Positions 1 through 6,428 of a DNA stretch of 9,259 nucleotides are shown here, in pieces. A program made the translations under genes and the position numbers. The stretch lies in NCBI GenBank assembly GCA_013153375.1, contig JAADEN010000106.1, positions 1 to 9,259 of the forward strand, in the 5' to 3' direction. Source of the DNA: Chloroflexota bacterium. GTDB lineage: Bacteria > Chloroflexota > Anaerolineae > Anaerolineales > DRMV01. A model generated the notes under the pieces. The model was not told the origin of the DNA. It saw only the letters and a list, made by a program, of their open reading frames with translations, and made no database searches. The stretch's first letter is position 1; every line of letters starts with the position of its first letter.

Positions 1-752
1 ACCCGCTCGGTCGTCCAGCGGATGCCCGTGCGCAGCACCCGCGCCGGGTGCCCCGCCAGCACGATGCCCGGCTGGTCGAAGGCCCGCGTGACCACCGCGG
101 CCGCGGCGACCACGCTGTCCGCGGGCACTCGCGCGCCCTTGAGGATCATGGCCCGAGCCCCGACCCATACCCGCTCGCCGATGTCCACATCCGCGGCCGG
201 ATTGAGCCGCTGGCCCGTGGCCGCGTCCAGGATGCTGTGCGAGTCGCCCGTGCGCACTTCGATGTCGTAGGCGAACAAACTGCCCGCGCCGATGCGCAGG
301 TGGGTGCCCTCCATGACCGACAGCCGGGCGTGCACGATGGTGGTGTTCTCGCCAATGGTCAGCCGGCCCGCTCGATCTTCCATCCAGATTTCACCCCCGC
401 GGGTGAAGCGTATCCCCGGGGCCAGCGCGAGCCGGTGGCCCTGGCCGCGCAGGCGAATGTACACCTGGTTGAGCACGCAGCCCGCGGCGATGTGCAGGTC
501 GTGGCCCTGGCCCGCGATGTCAAAGACCACATTGCGCAGGATCGCCCCCGGCTCCACCCGCACGCGGTGGCCCTGGCCGCGCAGGGTCACTTCCAGACCG
601 GGCGCGGTCACGCCTTGCAGGTGCACTTCGTTGCCGGGCTCGATTTGCCAGCCCCACGGGGCCAGGGGCAACACCCGGTTGAGCCCCCGCCACCACCAGG
701 GGCGGCTGCGGTTGAGCGCGCGCACGGTTTGACGGAGCCAGGCGGGCGGCAT
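1..752 (-). CDS. Beta-helix (hexapeptide-repeat) acyltransferase, 3' end missing
   Basis: The reading frame is open from the ATG at 752 to the window edge (250 codons, no stop), so the C-terminus is missing. It probably transfers an acyl group to a sugar or other surface-polymer precursor in the cytoplasm. Residues about 110-240 show left-handed beta-helix character (LTIGENTTIV, LRIGAGSLFAYDIEVRTGDS, VDIGERVWVGARAMILKGA, then an AGHPARVLR end), as in capsule/LPS-type acyltransferases. H172 in GDSHSI is a plausible catalytic histidine. Before this domain lie three repeats of exactly 22 residues, each carrying GQGH (59-62, 81-84, 103-106), which resemble further solenoid coils. The start is supported by a GGAGGAGT ribosome site at 764-757. 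The gene is transcribed away from the macro-domain gene. The acceptor is unknown and no sugar-pathway neighbours are visible, so a specific substrate cannot be named. Confidence 0.85.
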   Translation of the reverse strand, partial: MPPAWLRQTVRALNRSRPWWWRGLNRVLPLAPWGWQIEPGNEVHLQGVTAPGLEVTLRGQGHRVRVEPGAILRNVVFDIAGQGHDLHIAAGCVLNQVYIRLRGQGHRLALAPGIRFTRGGEIWMEDRAGRLTIGENTTIVHARLSVMEGTHLRIGAGSLFAYDIEVRTGDSHSILDAATGQRLNPAADVDIGERVWVGARAMILKGARVPADSVVAAAAVVTRAFDQPGIVLAGHPARVLRTGIRWTTER

Positions 753-756
753 GGCA

Positions 757-764
757 ACTCCTCC
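757..764 (-). promoter_or_regulatory. Shine-Dalgarno site of the acyltransferase gene
   Basis: On the minus strand GGAGGAGT ends four bases before the ATG at 752. It fixes the start of a gene that runs off the left edge. Confidence 0.8.
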
Positions 765-792
765 GCGGGCCAGATGCGACAGCGACCCTGGA

Positions 793-822
793 ATTATAGC
801 AGGCTTCGCCCCCGCGGTACAA
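793..822 (-). promoter_or_regulatory. Candidate sigma-70-type promoter for the acyltransferase gene
   Basis: The minus strand has a perfect TATAAT at 798-793. Upstream, 18 bp away, is TTGTAC at 822-817, a weak -35 match. The -10 lies about 40 bases before the ATG at 752. The -35 occupies the same bases as the plus-strand TACAAT, so the two promoters overlap. Confidence 0.5.
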
Positions 823-823
823 T
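818..823 (+). promoter_or_regulatory. Candidate -10 box for the macro-domain gene
   Basis: GGTACAATC at 816-824 contains TACAAT, one base from consensus. It resembles the GGTATAATC at 1529-1537 and the GGTATAATG at 9231-9239 in this window. No clear -35 is visible at the usual distance. The box is 84 bases upstream of the ATG at 907, leaving a longish 5' leader. Confidence 0.4.
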
Positions 824-893
824 CGGAGCAGAGAGCAGGGTGCCCGCCGGCGCGGAGAGCCGGGGGCGCTTCAGCGGTTCGCGGTCCGCTGTC

Positions 894-900
894 GAGGAGG
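894..900 (+). promoter_or_regulatory. Shine-Dalgarno site that sets the macro-domain start
   Basis: GAGGAGG lies six bases before the ATG at 907. The same frame is open back to an ATG at 751, but that start would overlap the divergent gene and both promoters and has no comparable ribosome site. The start at 907 is therefore preferred. Confidence 0.8.
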
Positions 901-906
901 TTTCCC

Positions 907-1482
907 ATGTCGCGCCGAGTGCTTTGGACCCAACCTTTGGACGCCACGCACACCCTCACGGTGATTCAAGGGGATTTGACCCAAGAGCCGGCCGAGGCCA
1001 TCGTCAACGCGGCCAACGCGTATCTGCGCCACGGCGGTGGGCTGGCCGCGGCCATCGTGCGCCGCGGGGGGCGCATCATCCAGCAGGAGAGCGACGCCTG
1101 GGTGCGGAAGCACGGGCCCTTGACCCACGACCAGGCCGCGGTGACCACCGCGGGCGCGCTGCCGGCCCGCTATGTGATCCATGTGGTCGGCCCGCGCTGG
1201 GGCAGCGGCCACGAGGCCGACAAACTGCGGGCCGCGGTGCTGGCCGCGCTGCGCGCCGCGCAGGCCTTAGGCGTGCGCAGCGTCGCGCTGCCCGCCATCT
1301 CCACGGGCATTTTCGGCTATCCCGTGGAGCAGGCCGCGGAGGTCATCGTGGATGCCATCTACGACGCCGTGGCCCAGGGCCTGATCCCCGATGTGACCGA
1401 CCTGCGCCTGGTGCTCTACGACGCGCCCACCGCGCAAATCTTCGAGCGGGTGGTGCGCGCCCGTGAGACGCGCGCGTCGTAA
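907..1482 (+). CDS. Macro-domain protein (Af1521-like ADP-ribose binding/hydrolase)
   Basis: A 191-residue single-domain cytoplasmic protein, the usual size for a stand-alone macro domain. Signature elements appear in order: QGDLT at 21-25 (the Asp contacts adenine), NAAN at 34-37, HGGGLAAAI at 42-50 (loop around the distal ribose), VIHVVGP at 91-97 and PAISTGIFGYP at 130-140 (phosphate-binding loop), followed by LRLVLYD. The HGGGLAAAI form and the C-terminal LVLYD stretch resemble archaeal Af1521 more than MacroD/YmdB. It likely binds ADP-ribose and may remove ADP-ribose from acidic residues; hydrolysis is inferred from the family. It seems to be a one-gene unit, since a promoter for the next gene lies after it. 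No ADP-ribosyltransferase partner is visible nearby. Confidence 0.9.
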   Translation: MSRRVLWTQPLDATHTLTVIQGDLTQEPAEAIVNAANAYLRHGGGLAAAIVRRGGRIIQQESDAWVRKHGPLTHDQAAVTTAGALPARYVIHVVGPRWGSGHEADKLRAAVLAALRAAQALGVRSVALPAISTGIFGYPVEQAAEVIVDAIYDAVAQGLIPDVTDLRLVLYDAPTAQIFERVVRARETRAS

Positions 1483-1530
1483 CGCCCGCAGCCGCGCGCT
1501 TTGGCAGGTGGCCCGCGGCGCGGCCGCCGG

Positions 1531-1536
1531 TATAAT
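1531..1536 (+). promoter_or_regulatory. Candidate -10 box of the ald/CoA-transferase operon
   Basis: Perfect TATAAT within GGTATAATC, 39 bases before the ATG at 1576. A good -35 hexamer, TTGGCA at 1501-1506, is present, but the 24-bp spacing is too long for a standard promoter, so the -35 is left open. Confidence 0.5.
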
Positions 1537-1575
1537 CAAAACAGCACGCGGGGCCTGGGCCTCAGGAGGTAGATC

Positions 1576-2679
1576 ATGGACATCGGCTTGCCCAAGGAAC
1601 GCCGGTCGGACGAATATCGCATCGCGCTGACCCCGGCCGCGGTGCGGGAGTTGACCCGCCGCGGCCATCGGGTGTATGTGGAACACGACGCGGGCGCGGG
1701 TTCGGGCTTCACCGACGCGGATTACGAAGCCGCGGGCGCGAGCATCGTGTATTCCCCCGCGGAGGCGTACCAGCGGGGCGAATTGGTGGTCAAGGTCACC
1801 CGTCCGCTGCAAGAGGAGTTGGAGCGCCTGTACGAAGGGCAGATTTTGATGGCCTTCTTGCACCTGGCGTCCGCGCATCCCAACAAGGTGCGCACTTTGT
1901 TGGACCACAAGGTCACGGCCATCGCGCTGGAGACCATCCAGGAGGACGACGGCTACAAGCCCTTGCTGCATCCCATCGCCAAACTCGCGGGGCGCTTCGC
2001 GCCCACCATCGCGGGCTCGTTGCTGCGCAACGACGCGGGCGGCAAGGGCATCTTGTTGGGCGGCGTGCCGGGTGTGCCGCCCGCGGAGGTGGTCATCATC
2101 GGCGTGGGCTCGGTGGGCACCGAGGCCGCGCTGGCCTTCGCCGCGCTGGGCGCGTCGGTGTACGCGCTGGATGTGCGCCCCCAGGCCCTGGAGGCCGTGG
2201 ACCGCTGGTCCCACGGGCGGGTGGTGACCCTGCTGGCGACGCCGCACAATGTGCGCAAGGCCCTCTCCTTCGCGGATGTGGTGGTGCTGGCCGTGAATCA
2301 GCCCGGCTACCGCGCGCCCATCGTGGTCACCCGGGAACTGCTGCGCACCATGCGGCCCCGGTCGGTGTTGATGGACTTCGCCATTGATCAAGGCGGCGCG
2401 GCCGAAACCAGCCGTCCCACCCATCACAGCCAGCCCACTTTCGTCGAGGAGAACATCATCCACTACTGCGTGCCCAATGTGACCGGCGTGCTGGGCCGCA
2501 CCGCGACCCACACCATCAGCAACGCGCTGCTGCCCTGGGTGCAGGCCATCGCCGACCGCGGCCTCGACCCGGCCCTGCGGGCCTTCCCCGCCCTGGCCCG
2601 CGGGGTGCAGACCCGCGACGGGCGCATCGTCCACCCCGCGCTGTATCAGGTGTGGAGCCAGCATCAGGGAGAAGGGTGA
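1576..2679 (+). CDS. ald: Alanine dehydrogenase-like enzyme (AlaDH/PNT family)
   Basis: A 367-residue protein, the usual length for alanine dehydrogenase, which converts L-alanine and NAD+ to pyruvate, ammonia and NADH. The N-terminal substrate residues are in register with characterised enzymes: R15 (DEYRIALTP), K73 (VVKVTRP) and H96 (AFLHLAS). The Rossmann loop is GVGSVG at 177-182, with D201 at the end of the next strand, favouring NAD over NADP. D273 in MDFAIDQGG matches the conserved catalytic aspartate. One difference stands out: the usual NMPGAVPRTST-like segment reads NVTGVLGRTATH, so the substrate pocket is not fully typical and another small amino acid is possible. Translation starts after AGGAGGT (1564-1570). 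The gene heads a three-gene operon and ends 1 nt before the next ATG. Confidence 0.75.
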   Translation: MDIGLPKERRSDEYRIALTPAAVRELTRRGHRVYVEHDAGAGSGFTDADYEAAGASIVYSPAEAYQRGELVVKVTRPLQEELERLYEGQILMAFLHLASAHPNKVRTLLDHKVTAIALETIQEDDGYKPLLHPIAKLAGRFAPTIAGSLLRNDAGGKGILLGGVPGVPPAEVVIIGVGSVGTEAALAFAALGASVYALDVRPQALEAVDRWSHGRVVTLLATPHNVRKALSFADVVVLAVNQPGYRAPIVVTRELLRTMRPRSVLMDFAIDQGGAAETSRPTHHSQPTFVEENIIHYCVPNVTGVLGRTATHTISNALLPWVQAIADRGLDPALRAFPALARGVQTRDGRIVHPALYQVWSQHQGEG

Positions 2680-2680
2680 C

Positions 2681-3982
2681 ATGGCCTATTGGGAGCGCAT
2701 TTACCATCAACGCATGACCACGGCCCAGGAGGCGGTCCAGGCCATTCGCTCGGGCCAGCGGGTCTTTCTCACGGGCAACTGCTCGGTGCCGCAGACGGTG
2801 CTCAAAGCCCTGGTGCAACGGGCCCGAGCCGGTGAGATCGAAGATGTGGAAATCGTGCAAGTGCTCACCGTGGGCGACGCGGAGTATGTCAGCCCCGAAC
2901 TGGCGGGCCGCCTGCGGGTGAACACCCTGTTCATCAGCGAGAATGTGCGCCAGGCCGTGCACGAGGGCCGGGCCGACTTCACGCCCGTCTTTTTGAGCGA
3001 AGTGCCGGGCCTGTTCCGCAAGGAATTGCCCCTGGATGTGGCCCTCATCCATGTCTCGCCGCCCGACGAGCACGGCTTCTGCTCCTTTGGCGTGGAGGTG
3101 GGCATCACCAAGCCCGCGGCCGAGGCCGCGCGGGTCATCATCGCCGAGGTCAACGACAAAATGCCCCGCACCCTGGGCGATGCCTTCATCCATGTGTCCA
3201 AGATCGACCATTTCGTGCCCGTGTCGTACAACCTGCCCGAACTGCCCCAGGGCCAGCCCGGCGAGGTGCAGATGCGCATCGCGCAGCACATCGCGGAACT
3301 CATCCCCGACGGCGCGACGCTGCAACTGGGCATCGGCGGCATCCCCGACGCGGTGCTGTACTATCTGAAGGACAAGCGCGACCTGGGCATCCACACCGAG
3401 TTGTTCTCCGACGGCGTGGTGGAACTGGTGGAGCAGGGCGTGATCACCAACGAGCGCAAGACCCTGCATCGGGGCAAGATCATCGCCGGCTTCGTGCTGG
3501 GCACCCAGCGGCTGTACGATTTCGTGGACAACAACGCGATGGTGGAGTTCCACCCCACGGATTATGTGAACGACCCCTTCGTCATCGCGCAGAACGACAA
3601 CATGGTGGCCATCAACTCGGCCATCGAAGTGGACCTGACGGGCCAGGTGTGCGCGGATTCCATCGGCCCCAAGTTCTACAGCGGCGTGGGCGGGCAGGTG
3701 GACTTCATTCGCGGCGCGGCCCGCAGCAAAGGCGGCAAGCCCATCATCGCGCTGCCGTCCACGGCCAAGCGCGGCACCATCTCGCGCATCGTGGCCACCC
3801 TCAAGCCCGGCGCGGGGGTGACCACCACCCGCAACGATGTGCACTATGTGGTCACCGAGTACGGCGTCGCGTACCTGCACGGCAAGACCATCCGCCAGCG
3901 GGCCGAGGCCCTCATCGCCATCGCCCATCCTGACTTCCGCGCGGATTTGCGCCGCGAGGCCGCCAAGTTGGGATTCCTGTAG
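2681..3982 (+). CDS. CoA-transferase, acetyl-CoA hydrolase / 4-hydroxybutyrate CoA-transferase family
   Basis: A 433-residue protein matching the family's usual length. It should move CoA between acyl-CoA and a free carboxylate such as acetate through a glutamyl-CoA thioester. The conserved GIHTELFSDGVVELVE stretch contains E240, equivalent to the catalytic glutamate of Clostridium aminobutyricum 4-hydroxybutyrate CoA-transferase. Other hallmarks are LGIGGIPDAVL at 216-226, RLYDFV, YVNDPFVIAQND, and the C-terminal SGVGGQVDFIRGAA and PIIALPSTA. It follows the dehydrogenase by 1 nt, with its ribosome site (GGGAGAAGG) inside the preceding gene, so the two are probably co-translated. The family includes acetate, butyrate, propionate and 4-hydroxybutyrate enzymes, and sequence alone does not choose between them. 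Hydrolase activity is less likely but cannot be excluded. Confidence 0.85.
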   Translation: MAYWERIYHQRMTTAQEAVQAIRSGQRVFLTGNCSVPQTVLKALVQRARAGEIEDVEIVQVLTVGDAEYVSPELAGRLRVNTLFISENVRQAVHEGRADFTPVFLSEVPGLFRKELPLDVALIHVSPPDEHGFCSFGVEVGITKPAAEAARVIIAEVNDKMPRTLGDAFIHVSKIDHFVPVSYNLPELPQGQPGEVQMRIAQHIAELIPDGATLQLGIGGIPDAVLYYLKDKRDLGIHTELFSDGVVELVEQGVITNERKTLHRGKIIAGFVLGTQRLYDFVDNNAMVEFHPTDYVNDPFVIAQNDNMVAINSAIEVDLTGQVCADSIGPKFYSGVGGQVDFIRGAARSKGGKPIIALPSTAKRGTISRIVATLKPGAGVTTTRNDVHYVVTEYGVAYLHGKTIRQRAEALIAIAHPDFRADLRREAAKLGFL

Positions 3983-3998
3983 CCGAGGGAGGTCGCCG

Positions 3999-4526
3999 AT
4001 GGCAACGGTTCGGGCTGCGCAACCCCACGATGATGCGGCTTTGATCCCCTTGCTGGCCGCGTTTCGCGCCGAGTTGGACGCGCTGCTGGGCGCGGCCCAC
4101 GCGCCCAACCTGGAGGCCGCGGCGCGCGACCTGGAGGACTATCAGCGCCGCGGGTTTCCCATTTTCGTCGCCGAGGTCAAGGGGCAATTGGTGGGCTTTC
4201 TGGTCTGCCGCGTGGAGGAAGGCACGGTGTGGGCCGAGGCCCTGTATGTGGATCCCGCGCATCGGCGGCGGGGCATCGGCTCCCAACTCTACGCCCAGGC
4301 CGAGGCCCTGGCCCAGGAGCACGGCGAGCCCACGGTGTACAACTGGGTGCACCCCAACAACGCGGCCATTCTGGCCTTTCTGGCCCGCCGCGGCTATCGG
4401 GTGCTCAACATGATCGAAGTCCGCCGCCCTTTGCCCGGCGAGACCCTGGCAGGGCGTTTGGATGTCGGCGGCCACACTTTGGCGTACCCCGTCCCGCTGG
4501 AGGGCGCGGACGCGACCGAGACCTGA
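3999..4526 (+). CDS. GNAT-family N-acetyltransferase
   Basis: A 175-residue single-domain protein. Residues 1-60 form the variable N-terminal half. VAEVKGQLVGFLV (57-69) and WAEALYVDPAHRRRGIGSQL (78-97) give strands beta4-beta5 and the acetyl-CoA pyrophosphate loop (R89-x-x-G92-x-G94). NWVHPNNAAILAFLARRGY (115-133) is the C-terminal motif with its conserved Asn. An extra tail of about 40 residues follows. The start is set by GAGGGAGGT at 3985-3993; the same frame is open further upstream, but only inside the preceding gene. It lies 16 nt after the CoA-transferase and is probably the last gene of the operon. It transfers an acetyl group to an amine or protein that cannot be predicted. Regulation of its operon partners by lysine acetylation is possible but is only a guess. 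Confidence 0.8.
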   Translation: MATVRAAQPHDDAALIPLLAAFRAELDALLGAAHAPNLEAAARDLEDYQRRGFPIFVAEVKGQLVGFLVCRVEEGTVWAEALYVDPAHRRRGIGSQLYAQAEALAQEHGEPTVYNWVHPNNAAILAFLARRGYRVLNMIEVRRPLPGETLAGRLDVGGHTLAYPVPLEGADATET

Positions 4527-4561
4527 GGCCCGGCCGGGCGCGGCCGCGCGTCCGGCCCCAC

Positions 4562-4583
4562 CGCCGCGGGCGCAGGCGCGGCG
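4562..4583. terminator. Hairpin between convergent genes
   Basis: CGCCGCG (4562-4568) pairs perfectly with CGCGGCG (4577-4583) around an 8-nt loop. It ends one base from the stop codon of the minus-strand gene and lies about 35 bases past the GNAT stop. It could end or protect transcripts from both directions. There is no T-run on either side, so classic intrinsic termination is doubtful. Confidence 0.35.
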
Positions 4584-4584
4584 C

Positions 4585-5478
4585 TCATGCCTCCTGCGCC
4601 GGCCCGCCAGGGATCATCCCAAAACGACCGCCGCGGAAGTCCAAAATCACCTGACCGTCCAGGAAGGGCGCGTTGCCCATCAGCCCCACCATGTTGAAGC
4701 GTCGCAGGAACGCGGTCCATTGGGGCGCGTTGGGCGCGTCCACATGGACATAGACGCGCCTCACCGGCAGCGGACGCCCGCCCAGGCGCATCTCCACGGC
4801 CAGGGGGCCGCCCTGCACCCGCTGGGTCTGGCCCCAGGCCAGGATGTCCAGCGTGTCGGTCACCTCGCCCGTGCTGAGCGCGGGCCATTGCTCCTCGTCG
4901 GTGAGCAGCGGGAAGATGCTGCTGCCCGTGTCGAACACGGCCCAGCGCGGCTCGCCGTCCACCGTGAGTTGCATCAGCACATGGCCGTAATCGCCCACCT
5001 GCAACGGGGCCCACGCGGCCTGAGCCTCCAGGTCGGGGGGAACCTGCTCCGCGCGGGCCAACCGCTGGCCCGGATAGTCGATGACCAGCACCCGGCCGCG
5101 CACCCAGTCCGCGCCCACGGTGCCCAGCACCCGACCGCCGTTGGGCAGCGCATCGTCGTCGCCGAAGTCGGGCAGCCAGATCAGCGGCTCGATGGCCGTG
5201 TCGCCCAGGTGCAGGGCCGTGCGCAAGCGGGGTACGGATTGGCCGTTGAACATGGCCGGATGGTCGGGGTCCTGAAGGGCTTCCAGGCCCTCCTTTTCCT
5301 GGGGCGTGAAGGCGCGGGCGTACAGCACCGAAGTGGGCGCGCCCAGGTCGAACTGGAACCAGCCCTGGGCGTCCACCGCGGGCAGGGTGCCGGGCACGAA
5401 CATGGCCGCGTGGGGAAAATGGCGGCCGCTCAGCGTGGCGTCCTGCCACACGAAGGGGAGCCACGGCAAATCGCTCAT
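4585..5478 (-). CDS. Two-lobed pepsin/retropepsin-like aspartic protease homologue
   Basis: A 297-residue protein without a signal peptide or membrane segment, so probably cytoplasmic. It reads as two similar halves. In the first, FDLGAPTSVLY (D44-L-G) is followed by GTVGADW (119-125) and VLVID (130-134). In the second, AVFDTGSSIF (D183-T-G-S-S) is followed by GLMGNAPF (265-272) and VILDF (277-281). The D-x-G...hydrophobic-G...ILD order is the core of aspartic peptidases, and two copies in one chain mimic a pepsin-type bilobal fold. The first lobe has DLG instead of DTG or DSG, so catalysis is uncertain. The start is supported by AGGAG at 5492-5488; the frame stays open far upstream only as an overlap with EcfT. 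It starts 26 nt after EcfT and is therefore probably co-transcribed with the transporter. Its substrate and role are unknown. Confidence 0.6.
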   Translation of the reverse strand: MSDLPWLPFVWQDATLSGRHFPHAAMFVPGTLPAVDAQGWFQFDLGAPTSVLYARAFTPQEKEGLEALQDPDHPAMFNGQSVPRLRTALHLGDTAIEPLIWLPDFGDDDALPNGGRVLGTVGADWVRGRVLVIDYPGQRLARAEQVPPDLEAQAAWAPLQVGDYGHVLMQLTVDGEPRWAVFDTGSSIFPLLTDEEQWPALSTGEVTDTLDILAWGQTQRVQGGPLAVEMRLGGRPLPVRRVYVHVDAPNAPQWTAFLRRFNMVGLMGNAPFLDGQVILDFRGGRFGMIPGGPAQEA

Positions 5479-5504
5479 GGTCTTCGTCTCCTGGTGGGGA
5501 AGGT

Positions 5505-6356
5505 TTAGGCCGGGGGCAACCATCCGGGCGGGACCCAAAAGCCGCCGTAGCCCCGCAGGCGGGCCACGATGGTGGCCACGAGCACGGCCACGCCCAGCGC
5601 GATGAGGAGGTAATCGCGGGGCTGGTAGCGCAGTTCGACGATCCAGGTGCGGCGGGGCTTGGCCCCAAAGGCCCGCAAGTCCATCGCGTCGATGATGTCC
5701 TCGCCGTTGAGGATGGCCTGGATGGTCACGGGCACGATGAGGGGCGCCAAATTGCGAATTTGCCGCACCACGCCCGCGCCTTTGCGCTCCAATTCGTAGC
5801 CCCGGGCCCGCTGCGCGTCCAGGGTGGTCTGGAAGTCCCGGGCCACGGAGGGCACCAGCCGGAAGGCCAGATCCGTGGCCACCGCGAACTTGTCGTTCAG
5901 CCCCAGACCCCGAAAGGTCACGCCGTACTGCGCGGGGTGGATGGTGAAGGGAATGAGCAGGCCGAAGATGGCCAGGGTGAGCATCCGCATGAACTGGCTC
6001 AGCGCGAAGACCACCTGCTCCACGCTGATCTCCCATGTCCAGGGCCCCAGGTGCAGGGTGATCCAGGGGTGGGTGGTTTGATAGGCCTCCTCGCCGCCGC
6101 GGCCCGTGAGCGCGGTGATGAGCACCAGGAAGGTGATCAGGGGCAGCACCACCATCCAGAAGCGGCGGGTCTCCTTCCAGGTCAGCCCCGCGGCCTTGTA
6201 TGCCAGCAGCGCGAAGGCCAGCCACCCGGCCAGCCAGCGCAGGTCCCACACCATGATGACGGAAATCATGGCGCACAGGATGAAAATGAGCCGGGCGCGC
6301 GGGTCCAGGCGTTGGACGATGGTATTGCGCTCTTTGTAGGCCCAGGTGACCAACAT
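5505..6356 (-). CDS. ecfT: ECF transporter transmembrane coupling protein EcfT
   Basis: A 283-residue membrane protein of the CbiQ/EcfT family, normal in length. About five to six hydrophobic segments are seen (around 23-37, 42-56, 67-84, 112-136, 203-216 and 250-267). The cytoplasmic coupling region carries the two expected arginine signatures: DAQRARG with A184-R185-G186, and MDLRAFG with L227-R228-A229, which dock on the two ATPase subunits. L17-D-P-R near the N-terminus is also typical (the HxLDPRxK-type motif). It links the S component to ATP hydrolysis in the inner membrane. Translation likely uses GGAG at 6368-6365. A 72-nt gap with a strong hairpin separates it from the S component upstream, and the aspartic-protease homologue follows after 26 nt. 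Confidence 0.92.
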   Translation of the reverse strand: MLVTWAYKERNTIVQRLDPRARLIFILCAMISVIMVWDLRWLAGWLAFALLAYKAAGLTWKETRRFWMVVLPLITFLVLITALTGRGGEEAYQTTHPWITLHLGPWTWEISVEQVVFALSQFMRMLTLAIFGLLIPFTIHPAQYGVTFRGLGLNDKFAVATDLAFRLVPSVARDFQTTLDAQRARGYELERKGAGVVRQIRNLAPLIVPVTIQAILNGEDIIDAMDLRAFGAKPRRTWIVELRYQPRDYLLIALGVAVLVATIVARLRGYGGFWVPPGWLPPA

Positions 6357-6374
6357 GGGGACGACTCCGTGCAG

Positions 6375-6412
6375 GGCCGGGGGAAGCCGCGGGCCGCGCG
6401 CCTCCCCCGGCC
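6375..6412 (-). promoter_or_regulatory. Intra-operon stem-loop between S component and EcfT
   Basis: GGCCGGGGGA (6375-6384) and TCCCCCGGCC (6403-6412) form a perfect 10-bp inverted repeat around an 18-nt GC-rich loop. It lies in the 72-nt gap, just before the EcfT ribosome site, with no T-run. In the minus-strand mRNA it could stabilise the upstream message or partly stop transcription, changing the ratio of S component to EcfT. Confidence 0.55.
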
Positions 6413-6428
6413 GGGGATGCGCGGCGGG

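Noticed and set aside
873..890. AGCGG/CCGCT hairpin just before the macro-domain ribosome site as a translation switch
   Set aside because: The stem is only five pairs and does not include the Shine-Dalgarno bases.
48..1466. Long plus-strand open frame of 472 codons across the acyltransferase and macro-domain genes
   Set aside because: It is Arg/Gly/Ala/Pro/His-rich low-complexity shadow sequence, common opposite or out of frame with GC-rich genes, and the real genes in other frames carry clear family motifs.
1491..1524. GCCGCGC/GCGCGGC inverted repeat after the macro-domain gene as a terminator
   Set aside because: The 20-nt loop and lack of a T-run make it weak, and such GC pairs arise easily in this composition.
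1267..4108. Long minus-strand open frames of 471 and 530 codons opposite the ald and CoA-transferase genes
   Set aside because: They are His/Gly/Gln-rich mirror frames without domains or ribosome sites; the plus-strand frames are unmistakable enzymes.
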